Source: Gammaproteobacteria bacterium
Lineage (GTDB): Bacteria > Pseudomonadota > Gammaproteobacteria > Pseudomonadales > Azotimanducaceae
Direction: 5' to 3'
Assembly: GCA_026706425.1 (NCBI GenBank)
Contig: JAPOYW010000293.1
Location: 1-8,011 of the forward strand
DNA length: 8,011 nt
This document shows positions 1 to 6,213 of the stretch, piece after piece. Under the pieces are notes generated by a model. That model did not search any database and was not told where the DNA came from. It saw nothing but the letters and a program-made list of their open reading frames with translations. The translations under genes and the position numbers were made by a program. Each line of letters begins with the position of its first letter. The first letter of the stretch is position 1.

Positions 1-1983
1 GTGCGGTTCCACAAGGACGGCAAACGCGTGTACATGACCAGCAACAAGGGCGTCGACCTGTCGAGGCTGCTGCTTGTCGACGTGGAATCCGGCGAGGCGG
101 AGGTCGTCGAATCCGACCCCGATGCCCAGGTGGACTTCGGCAGTGCCTGGTTCTCCGATTCGACGGAGGAGCTTGTCGCGACGGTCTACATCGGCGACCG
201 GGTCCGCATCTACCCGCGCACGCAGGAGTTCCGGGACGAGATCGCCTGGCTGCGTGCCGAACTCCCGGACGGCGAACTCGGGTTAGGGTCCGCCACGGAG
301 GACGAGGCGCTGGCGCTGGTCAGCGTGGCCAGCGACAGGAATCCCGGCGCGGTCTATCTGTACGACCGCACCGAACAGAGGCTCGACAAGCTCTACGACT
401 CCCGGCCGGAACTGCCGAGCGACCACCTTGCTCCCATGCGGGCCATCCGCTACAGGGCGCGGGACGGCGTGGAGATTCCCGGGTATCTCGTCACGCCGAA
501 GGGCACTCCCGCGGAGAACCTGCCCACGGTGATCCTGCCCCACGGCGGACCTTGGGGACGCGACTACTGGGGGTACGACCCGTTCGTGCAGTTCCTCGCC
601 AACCGGGGCTACGCCGTGATGCAGCCGAACTTCCGCGCCTCGACGGGCTACGGCAAGGCGTTCCTCAACGCCGGCAACGGCGAATGGGGCACGGGCGTCA
701 TGCAGCACGACATCACCGATGGCGTGAAACACCTCGTCGACGAGGGAATCGCCGACCCCGAGCAGGTCGCCATCATGGGCGCGTCGTACGGGGGCTACGC
801 GACGCTTGCCGGGGTCGCGTTCACGCCGGATCTCTACGCCGCCGGCGTGTCGATCGTCGGCCCGTCCAACATCATCACCCTTCTCAATTCGATCCCGCCC
901 TACTGGGGGCCCACCAGGCAGATGTTCATGCGCCGGGTAGGCGACCCGGACGACGAGGAAGACCGTGCGCGCCTCACCGCGCAGTCGCCGTTCTTCCACG
1001 CCGAGAACATCGAGGCACCGCTGCTCATCATCCAGGGCGCCAACGACCCGCGTGTGAAGAAAGCCGAATCGGACCAGATCGTCGTCGCGCTGCGCGACCT
1101 CGACCGTCCGGTGCAGTACCTGCTCGCGCCGGACGAAGGCCACGGTTTCGCCGGCAAGGAGAACCGGCTGGCGATGTTCGCCGCCATCGAGCGATTCCTG
1201 GCGCGGCATCTGGACGGCCGGTACCAGCGCCAGGCAGCGCCGGAGGTCTCGGCGAAGCTACGTGCGCTACGTGTCGATCTAGACGACGTCGAGATGCCAA
1301 GCACGGATGACAGCGAGTTCGTCGAGGTCGCCCTCGACGGCTCCGCCCTGGCGCCTGTCACCGTGACCTACCGAATCACCATGGAGATGGCCGGTCAGTC
1401 GATGTCGATGGACACCGTCGTCGAGCGGTCGATGACAACGCACAACGACGAGGAGGTCTGGCGCGTCGCAACCACCGTCGAGTTTCCGGTGGGCAAGGCG
1501 TCCGATATCGCCTTTCTGAGGGTGGACAGTCTCCGACCCGTGCATCGTGCCATCGATCAAGGATCCGTCAGTATGAGGCTGGACTTCGCCGACGACGCAA
1601 TCACCGGCAGCATGACCATGCCGGGCGGCAACGCCCTGGACGTCGACATACCGATCGAAGGGTCCGTTCTAGGCCACCTGGAAACCGCCCTCGCCGTCAT
1701 GCCACTCGAACCGGGTCTCAAGACCCGCGTACAGGCGTTCGAACCGAACATCCAGCAAGTGCAGCAGATCAACATCGAGGTGGTCGCAGCTGGATCGGTG
1801 GAGACGCCAGCGGGAACCTTCGATGTGTACGAATTGGATATTGCCAGCGCCGACGGCACGGGCATCTCCGGCAAGAGCTGGGTGACGCAGACCAAGCCGC
1901 ATCTCGCGGTCAAGAGCGAGGCGTCGCTGCCTCCCATGGCCGGCGGAGGCACCATGGTGACGGAGATGATCAGCGTCGAGTGA
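1..1983 (+). CDS. S9 family (prolyl oligopeptidase-type) serine peptidase with extra C-terminal domain, 5'-partial
   Basis: Serine peptidase that cleaves peptides, typically oligopeptides. Numbering residues from the first base of the window, about 1-145 look like the end of the beta-propeller that precedes the catalytic domain in S9 enzymes. An alpha/beta-hydrolase domain follows at about 146-405. It has an oxyanion-hole segment LPHGGP, the nucleophile elbow GASYGGYA with Ser262, the acid Asp349 in GANDPRV and the base His381 in DEGHGF, so the triad is complete. S9 enzymes usually end soon after this His, but here about 250 residues follow (410-660). They are rich in predicted beta strands and contain a segment TPAGTFDVYEL that resembles DUF3108-type domains; this assignment is by pattern only. 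The GTG at position 1 is probably internal: most of the propeller and any signal peptide should lie upstream. The TGA stop at 1981-1983 overlaps the convergent TPP-enzyme gene by 14 bp. Confident of the S9 call, unsure of the exact subfamily (acylaminoacyl peptidase or dipeptidyl peptidase type). Confidence 0.93.
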   Translation: MRFHKDGKRVYMTSNKGVDLSRLLLVDVESGEAEVVESDPDAQVDFGSAWFSDSTEELVATVYIGDRVRIYPRTQEFRDEIAWLRAELPDGELGLGSATEDEALALVSVASDRNPGAVYLYDRTEQRLDKLYDSRPELPSDHLAPMRAIRYRARDGVEIPGYLVTPKGTPAENLPTVILPHGGPWGRDYWGYDPFVQFLANRGYAVMQPNFRASTGYGKAFLNAGNGEWGTGVMQHDITDGVKHLVDEGIADPEQVAIMGASYGGYATLAGVAFTPDLYAAGVSIVGPSNIITLLNSIPPYWGPTRQMFMRRVGDPDDEEDRARLTAQSPFFHAENIEAPLLIIQGANDPRVKKAESDQIVVALRDLDRPVQYLLAPDEGHGFAGKENRLAMFAAIERFLARHLDGRYQRQAAPEVSAKLRALRVDLDDVEMPSTDDSEFVEVALDGSALAPVTVTYRITMEMAGQSMSMDTVVERSMTTHNDEEVWRVATTVEFPVGKASDIAFLRVDSLRPVHRAIDQGSVSMRLDFADDAITGSMTMPGGNALDVDIPIEGSVLGHLETALAVMPLEPGLKTRVQAFEPNIQQVQQINIEVVAAGSVETPAGTFDVYELDIASADGTGISGKSWVTQTKPHLAVKSEASLPPMAGGGTMVTEMISVE

Positions 1984-3609
1984 CCGCGTCAGCGTACAAA
2001 CCCGACAGCGTCTCGGCGGGTGTGATCGCCTCCGGGTCGACGGCGAGGTGCAGAACCGCAGGCACGCGGGCTTCCCGGGCCCGCGCGAACGCTGCCGGGA
2101 AGTCCGCATCGCGTTCCAAGCGTTCCCCGTACGCGCCGTAGGCACGGGCCAGGGCCGCGAAGTCGGGGTTGATCAGCGACGTCGCGTGGACGCGACCCGG
2201 GAACGAGCGCTCCTGGTGCATGCGGATGGTGCCGTACATGCCGTTGTCGACGACCAGGACGATCACGCGGGCATCGTATTGCACGGCGGTGGCGAGTTCC
2301 TGACCGGTCATCTGGAAGCACCCGTCGCCGGCGAAGCACACCACGGTGCGGTCCGGGTGGCGGAGCTTCGTTGCGACCGCCGCCGGCAGTCCGTAGCCCA
2401 TGGATCCCGAAGTGGGCGCCACCTGAGATCCGAACCGGCGGAAGCGATGAAAGCGGTGCACCCAGGCCGAGTAGTTGCCAGCGCCGTTGGTGACGATTAG
2501 GTCTGGGTCGTCCAGCCCCCGCAGCGTGGCCATGGCCTTGCCCATGGTTAGATTTCCCGGCGACGGGTGCGGAAGACGAGACCACGCGAGGTAGCTCGCA
2601 TGCAGGGCATCCACGTACACGCTTCGCTGGCCCTGTGCCGCCGATGCCGCAAGGAACGCGCCGGGACGGGCCTGGATCGCCAGTTCCGCCCGATGAACCC
2701 GCCGCAGTTCCGACGCGTCGGATGCACGTGAACCACCGGCGTGTGCGCCAAGGGAAGCAAGTAGGACTGGCTTGGAATCTCGGAGAACCTTGTGCCGAGC
2801 AGCACGAGCAGGTCGGTCTCCTCGACCGCGCGGCGCAATGCCGGGTTGATGCCGATGCCGATGTCGCCCGCGTAGTGGGGATGTTCGTGGTCGAACAGTT
2901 GCTGGCGCCGGAACACGCAGGCGACCGGAACGCCCGCCATCTCCGCGTAGTTCGCGAGTACCGCCGTGTCCGGCGCGCGCCAAAGCGAACCGCCGACGAC
3001 AACGAGGGGCCGCTTGGCGACTTCGAGCCGGGCGTCGAACTCGCGAACCAGCGCGTCGTCCACGGTCTCGCCGGCCACCGCTACCTGCCCGCCGGGTGGC
3101 GCCGCACAGTGCTCCCCCAGCATGTCTTCCGGCAGCGACACGACCGCAGGCCCCGGGCGGTCCGACAGCGCCGCGCGGAACGCGTGCGCAACCGCGCCGG
3201 AAACGCGGTCGGGGTCGTCCACCTCCTGTACGGACTTGGCCATCCCGCCGAAGAACGCCGCGAAGTCGACCTCCTGGAAGGCGTCGCGGCCCCGGGCGGC
3301 TCGCGCCACCTGGCCGGCGAACAGCACCAGCGGCGTGGAGTCCTGCTGGGCCACGTGAACCCCCGAACTGGCGTTGGCGGCACCCGGTCCTCGGGTGACG
3401 AAGACCACGCCGGGGCGGCCCGTGAGCTTGGCATCGGCCTCCGCCATCATGGCGGCACCGCCTTCCTGGCGGGCAACCACCGTCTCGATGGACGAGTCCC
3501 GAAGAGCATCGAGGACGTCGAGATAGCTCTCGCCGGGGACGCAGAAGACCCGGTCGACGCCCTGGTTCTCAAGCGTCGCCACCAACGCCTGGGCGGCCGT
3601 GCGCGTCAT
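1970..3609 (-). CDS. Thiamine pyrophosphate-dependent enzyme, acetolactate synthase-like, interrupted by a frameshift
   Basis: TPP-dependent 2-keto acid-handling enzyme of the acetolactate synthase / benzoylformate decarboxylase superfamily; the substrate cannot be read from the sequence. It starts at ATG 3609-3607 (MTRTAAQ). The N-terminal pyrimidine-binding domain has the conserved catalytic Glu49 in ARQEGGAAM and the family segment TRGPGAANA. A central domain follows (VVVGGSLWRAP onward). The C-terminal pyrophosphate-binding domain has GDG at about residues 428-430 and the closing Asn about 28 residues later (VVDNGMYGT), the classic GDG-X(25-30)-N motif. The reading frame breaks after VVHVHP near 2719. 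One added base restores a continuous protein of about 546 residues, the normal family size. Unrepaired, the 5' fragment (3609 to a stop at 2548) is about 353 residues without the TPP motif, and the 3' fragment ends at 1970. vsr lies 11 bp upstream on the same strand; there is only a weak Shine-Dalgarno. It may be a real pseudogene or a base lost in sequencing or assembly. Confidence 0.88.
2718..2721 (-). other. Single-base frameshift site in the TPP-enzyme gene
   Basis: Upstream of this point the minus strand reads cleanly as family protein in one frame (ending HTPVVHVHP). Downstream, the same kind of protein continues in another frame (DASELRRVHRAELAIQ). The local plus-strand sequence is cgcgtcggatgc. 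Adding one C at 2719 (a missing G on the coding strand, in the run after CC) joins the two frames as HVHPDASELRR with no other change. A lost base in a short G/C run is a common sequencing or assembly error as well as a common natural mutation. Confidence 0.85.
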
Positions 3610-3620
3610 GGAACGGCCCG

Positions 3621-4049
3621 TCAAGCAGGTTCCGGCAGCCGCGGCGGCCCGAGGAAATCCGAGAGCCGCGCGATCAACGTGTCGTCCTTCTCCACTTCGC
3701 ATTCCCAGGCGACAAAGACCCGCCAGCCGTCGCGAACCAACTGCTCCTGGTTGCGGCGGTCTCGTTCGACGTTGGATTCGAACTTGGTCTGCCAATACTC
3801 GACGCGCGACTTCGGGTCGGACGTCTTCGCGCAGCCGTGGCGATGCCAGAAGCAGCCATGCACGAATACCGCGATCCGCCGTTTCGTGAACACCACGTCC
3901 GGCCGCCCCGGCAATCCGCGCAGGTGGACGCGGTAGCGGTAGCCCCTGGCGTGAAGGCCACGGCGCACGGCGAGTTCCGGCTTGGTGTCCACGCCCCGGA
4001 TTCGCGACATCAGGGCGCTGCGCTGGGCGGGTGTGAGGGTGTCGACCAT
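3621..4049 (-). CDS. vsr: Very short patch repair (Vsr-type) DNA mismatch endonuclease
   Basis: Vsr nicks DNA 5' of the mismatched T at T:G mispairs arising from deamination of 5-methylcytosine, starting very short patch repair. From ATG 4049 the protein is 142 residues, close to E. coli Vsr (156), and its numbering aligns with the E. coli enzyme as I recall it. The catalytic Asp51 sits in PGRPDVV. His69 and the zinc ligands Cys66, His71 and Cys73 sit in VHGCFWHRHGC, with Cys117 in WECEV. Phe67, Trp68 and Trp86, which intercalate beside the mismatch, are present, as is NVERDRR. The opening LTPAQRSALMSRIRG...TKPELAVRR is typical of the family. An in-frame ATG at 4085 would add 12 residues and has a GGGAG site 4 nt upstream, whereas ATG 4049 has no good site, so the true start could be 4085. 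Vsr genes usually sit beside a cytosine-5 methyltransferase; none is in this window. Downstream on the same strand is the TPP enzyme. Confidence 0.95.
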   Translation of the reverse strand: MVDTLTPAQRSALMSRIRGVDTKPELAVRRGLHARGYRYRVHLRGLPGRPDVVFTKRRIAVFVHGCFWHRHGCAKTSDPKSRVEYWQTKFESNVERDRRNQEQLVRDGWRVFVAWECEVEKDDTLIARLSDFLGPPRLPEPA

Positions 4050-4094
4050 TGATCGCCGTCGTATCCACAACGACGAAAGGACCATAGCACTCCC

Positions 4095-4108
4095 GCACAG
4101 ATGTGTGC
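4095..4108. repeat. Short inverted repeat upstream of vsr
   Basis: GCACA-GATG-TGTGC is a perfect 5-bp palindrome with a 4-base centre. It lies just 5' of the possible upstream vsr start at 4085, directly abutting its GGGAG ribosome-binding site. It could be an operator or an RNA hairpin that affects access to that site, or it could be chance. Confidence 0.35.
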
Positions 4109-4120
4109 AGCAAACCGACA

Positions 4121-4136
4121 TCGAAAGATCGAAAGA
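4121..4136. repeat. Two tandem copies of TCGAAAGA
   Basis: Two perfect, directly adjacent copies of an 8-base unit occupy 4121-4128 and 4129-4136 in the vsr/PH-gene gap. No function can be assigned. A paired activator or repressor half-site is possible, and so is chance. Confidence 0.35.
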
Positions 4137-4235
4137 GCCGGTTCCTTGCCAGTTCGGCACGCTTGGCGTACAAGTGGCAAGCTCTGATCTCGCGATGCGG
4201 TCTATGGTCAACGAACGCCCAGCCAAGCCGACGAA

Positions 4236-4287
4236 CCCCGGCATCGAACCGGGGCGGGCCTTTCGATCGGCGATCGGGTGGCCCGCC
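4236..4287. repeat. Two adjacent GC-rich inverted repeats
   Basis: CCCCGG (4236-4241) pairs with CCGGGG (4249-4254) across a 7-base loop. Overlapping it by two bases, GGCGGGCC (4253-4260) pairs perfectly with GGCCCGCC (4280-4287) across 19 bases. Those 19 bases contain two copies of CGATCG (4264-4269 and 4271-4276). On the minus strand the first hairpin reads as a 5-bp-or-longer stem with loop TTCGATG, which looks like a tRNA T-arm, but no other tRNA arm or CCA end accompanies it. Neither hairpin is followed by a T run, so a classical terminator is unlikely. Confidence 0.5.
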
Positions 4288-4667
4288 TGCGGCCAACGCT
4301 GGGCTGCTCCCTAAGCGGCACCGCGATGATCCTGTTGCTGATGACCAGCTCCAGGCACAGCGCGATCGCGACCGCCGTGCTGATTCTTGCCGTCGCGATG
4401 CCCGTTTGGCTACTGGCGGGAACGACCTACCGCATTCGCAACGGGACGCTCACGGTCTCGAAACTCTTTCGTCGCGAGCGCATCGACCTTGCCGACATCA
4501 CCGCCGTCAAGCCATGGCCCCGTTGGTCCCATCCGATCGAATACGGCGAGGACTTCGCGTTGAGTGGCAAACGCATGCTGATTAGGTGCGGCGAATCCCG
4601 GATCTTCGTCTCACCCAGGGACGAGGCGAACTTTCTGGTGGCGTTGGGCCGGGAAAGCGACGCGTAG
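4278..4667 (+). CDS. Membrane-anchored bacterial PH-domain protein (DUF1200/bPH_4-like)
   Basis: Small protein of unknown function. From GTG 4278 it has 129 residues; ATG 4326 (residue 17) or ATG 4341 (residue 22) could also be used, and no start has a clear Shine-Dalgarno. Residues about 7-22 and 29-48 are hydrophobic, the second a good transmembrane helix (AIATAVLILAVAMPVWLLAG). A bacterial pleckstrin-homology-like domain follows at about 49-123. It shows TTYRIRNGTLTV, then RIDLADITAV, then ALSGKRMLI, and ends with the family signature VSPRDEANFLVAL. Proteins of this type usually have two membrane helices preceded by a segment like FRSKxxW. Here a similar segment (RAFRSAIGW) is found just upstream in a different frame, so the true N-terminus may begin at ATG 4204 and be cut off by a frameshift. 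The TAG stop is six bases before the sulfatase 1 start, so the two are probably co-transcribed and translationally coupled. Confidence 0.72.
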   Translation: MARLRPTLGCSLSGTAMILLLMTSSRHSAIATAVLILAVAMPVWLLAGTTYRIRNGTLTVSKLFRRERIDLADITAVKPWPRWSHPIEYGEDFALSGKRMLIRCGESRIFVSPRDEANFLVALGRESDA

Positions 4668-4671
4668 GAAG
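4665..4671 (+). promoter_or_regulatory. Ribosome-binding site of sulfatase 1 overlapping the PH-gene stop
   Basis: TAGGAAG overlaps the PH-gene TAG stop (4665-4667) and ends two bases before ATG 4674. The spacing is shorter than usual, but this is the only credible start for the sulfatase, and the overlap fits translational coupling of the two genes. Confidence 0.5.
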
Positions 4672-4673
4672 CA

Positions 4674-6116
4674 ATGGCGAGCCGCGACCCGCATCGCCCG
4701 AACGTCCTGTTCGTCCTGACCGACGACCAGGGCGCATGGGCCATGGGCTGCGCCGGCAACACGGAGATCCGCTCGCCGAATCTGGACCGGCTGGCGCGGG
4801 AAGGCATCCGCTTCGACAGCTTCTTCTGCACCTCGCCCGTGTGTTCGCCCGCCCGCGCGTCGATCCTGACCGGCCGCATCCCGTCCCAGCACGGCGTGCA
4901 CGACTTCCTGCACTGGCAGTCCGACACCAGCCCCGCAGGACTCGACCTCCGGGTTCCAGCGGACAGCGTGGAGTTCCTGGCGGGCATGTCGACCTACGCC
5001 GAGTTGCTAACGCGCCTCGGCTACGACACCTGCCTATCCGGCAAGTGGCATCTAGGCGACAGCCTGACCCCGCGCGCGGGTTTCAAGACGTGGAATCCGA
5101 TGCCCTACGGGGGGACGAACTACTACCTAGTGCCGGTGGTGGAAGAAGGCGCTCTCACCAAGCGCGAAGGCAGCTATGCCTCGGCTCTTTTTGTCGACAA
5201 CGCGCTACGCTTCCTCGACCACGTCGACCCGGACACGCCATTCTGCCTCGCGATGCACTTCACGGCGCCCCATGCGCCTTGGGGACGCGAGTTCCATCCC
5301 GCCGCGCTTTGGGACGACTACTACGAGAACTGTCCCTTCCGCTCGGTCCCGTCAGACGAACCGTTGCCGGCGGGCTTCTACGCGAACCCGGTCGACAGCG
5401 AACGGCGCAGGCGGAATCTCGCCGGCTATTTCACCGCGCTCGAGGGCATGGACCGAAACCTGGGAAGGTTGCTGGACTGGCTCGACGACCACGGCGCGGC
5501 GGACAACACACTGGTCGTGTTCATGAGCGACAACGGCATGAACATGGGCCACCACGGCCTCTACGGCAAGGGCAACGCCACCTGGCCGCAGAACATGTTC
5601 GACACCAGCGTCAAGATCCCCTGCCTGATCCGGCGTCCGGGCCACGTTCCCCCGGGCCAGGTGAACACCGATCTACTTAGCCAATACGACTGGCTGCCGA
5701 CGCTCTTGGAATACCTCGGCGAGGAGGGTCGCGTTCCCGGCGGTCTTCCCGGCCGTTCCTTCGCGCCACTCCTTGCCGGCCGGTCGATCAACGAACGCCA
5801 GAGCATCTACGTGTTCGACGAGTACGGACCCGTGCGGATGATCCGATCCCGGGAGTGGAAACTCGTCTGGCGCTACCCCGCCGGACCGCACGAACTCTAC
5901 AACGTCGCCGAAGACCCAGAGGAGCGGGTGAATCTGTTCAGCCGGCCCGGACACGCCGAACGCATCCGGTCGATGCGCCGGGAACTCGACGACTGGTTCG
6001 CGAACTACGTCGACCCCCGGTTGGACGGCAGCAAGCTACCCATCACGGGACGCGGCCAGCGCGACCACGCAACGAAGGACGACGCCTTCGCCTATCATTA
6101 CCCCTGGATGGAATAG
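4674..6116 (+). CDS. Type I (formylglycine-dependent) sulfatase 1
   Basis: Arylsulfatase-superfamily enzyme that hydrolyses sulfate esters; substrate unknown. It is 480 residues, complete. The metal-binding pair Asp17-Asp18 lies in VLTDDQG. The maturation motif Cys57-Ser-Pro-Ala-Arg61, followed by ASILTG, is the C-x-P-x-R signature in which Cys becomes formylglycine. Further active-site positions are Lys124 and His126 in SGKWHLG, His200 in APHAPW, Asp286-Asn287 in MSDNG and Lys299 in GLYGKGN. The C-terminal subdomain has the usual WKLVWRYPAGPHELYNVAEDPEERVNL. Being of the Cys type it needs a maturase (aerobic formylglycine-generating enzyme or radical-SAM anSME); none is in the window. The N-terminus goes straight into the first beta strand after about 9 polar residues, so there is no signal peptide and the protein is probably cytoplasmic. 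It lies downstream of the PH gene and converges on sulfatase 2, with which it shares only the family motifs. Confidence 0.96.
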   Translation: MASRDPHRPNVLFVLTDDQGAWAMGCAGNTEIRSPNLDRLAREGIRFDSFFCTSPVCSPARASILTGRIPSQHGVHDFLHWQSDTSPAGLDLRVPADSVEFLAGMSTYAELLTRLGYDTCLSGKWHLGDSLTPRAGFKTWNPMPYGGTNYYLVPVVEEGALTKREGSYASALFVDNALRFLDHVDPDTPFCLAMHFTAPHAPWGREFHPAALWDDYYENCPFRSVPSDEPLPAGFYANPVDSERRRRNLAGYFTALEGMDRNLGRLLDWLDDHGAADNTLVVFMSDNGMNMGHHGLYGKGNATWPQNMFDTSVKIPCLIRRPGHVPPGQVNTDLLSQYDWLPTLLEYLGEEGRVPGGLPGRSFAPLLAGRSINERQSIYVFDEYGPVRMIRSREWKLVWRYPAGPHELYNVAEDPEERVNLFSRPGHAERIRSMRRELDDWFANYVDPRLDGSKLPITGRGQRDHATKDDAFAYHYPWME

Positions 6117-6126
6117 CCTAGCGCGT

Positions 6127-6142
6127 CTCGCGGGTACGCGAG
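6127..6142. terminator. Perfect hairpin between the convergent sulfatase genes
   Basis: CTCGCG-GGTA-CGCGAG forms a perfect 6-bp stem with a 4-base loop, 10 bp after the sulfatase 1 stop. Neither side has a run of T, so it is not a canonical intrinsic terminator. Its position between convergent genes makes a role at transcript ends plausible. The rest of the 97-bp gap (6117-6213) shows nothing else. Confidence 0.35.
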
Positions 6143-6213
6143 CCGTCAAGGAGCGGATTCGGGCATTCGTCCATTTGCAGCCTGAGTGTAAGCATCACGG
6201 GCGCTCAAGCAAT

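Larger units (their letters stand above)
4050..4277. promoter_or_regulatory. Divergent intergenic region between vsr and the PH-domain gene
   Basis: This gap must carry the upstream signals of vsr (leftward) and of the PH-domain/sulfatase pair (rightward). I could not find a convincing -35/-10 pair for either. It holds a GCACA/TGTGC inverted repeat (4095-4108), a tandem 8-base repeat TCGAAAGA (4121-4136), and two adjacent GC-rich inverted repeats (4236-4254 and 4253-4287). Part of its right side (4204-4281) is also open in a frame that could encode the missing N-terminus of the PH protein, so it may be shorter than drawn. Confidence 0.4.

Noticed and set aside
283..1209. Long open frame on the minus strand inside the S9 peptidase
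   Set aside because: Runs opposite a gene with complete catalytic motifs; low-complexity Arg/Gly/Val-rich translation with no domain, typical of antisense frames in GC-rich DNA.
1257..1276. Near-tandem repeat CTACGTGCG / CTACGTGTC in the S9 gene
   Set aside because: Short, imperfect, and inside coding sequence; most likely chance.
2635..3936. 433-codon plus-strand open frame opposite the TPP enzyme and vsr
   Set aside because: It covers two genes whose family motifs are clear on the other strand, and its translation has no recognisable domain.
4200..4290. A tRNA gene on the minus strand
   Set aside because: Only a T-arm-like hairpin is seen. There is no matching acceptor stem, anticodon arm, D-arm or CCA end.
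3610..4296. N-terminal extension of the TPP-enzyme frame through the vsr region
   Set aside because: The frame is open by chance; family homology begins at ATG 3609, and the extension would lie out of frame over the well-supported vsr gene.
4586..5680. 364-codon plus-strand frame overlapping sulfatase 1
   Set aside because: Arg/Pro-rich shadow of the sulfatase in another frame; no domain and no start signal.
6121..6145. Canonical intrinsic terminator
   Set aside because: The hairpin is perfect but has no T tract on either side, so it is listed only as a low-confidence structure.
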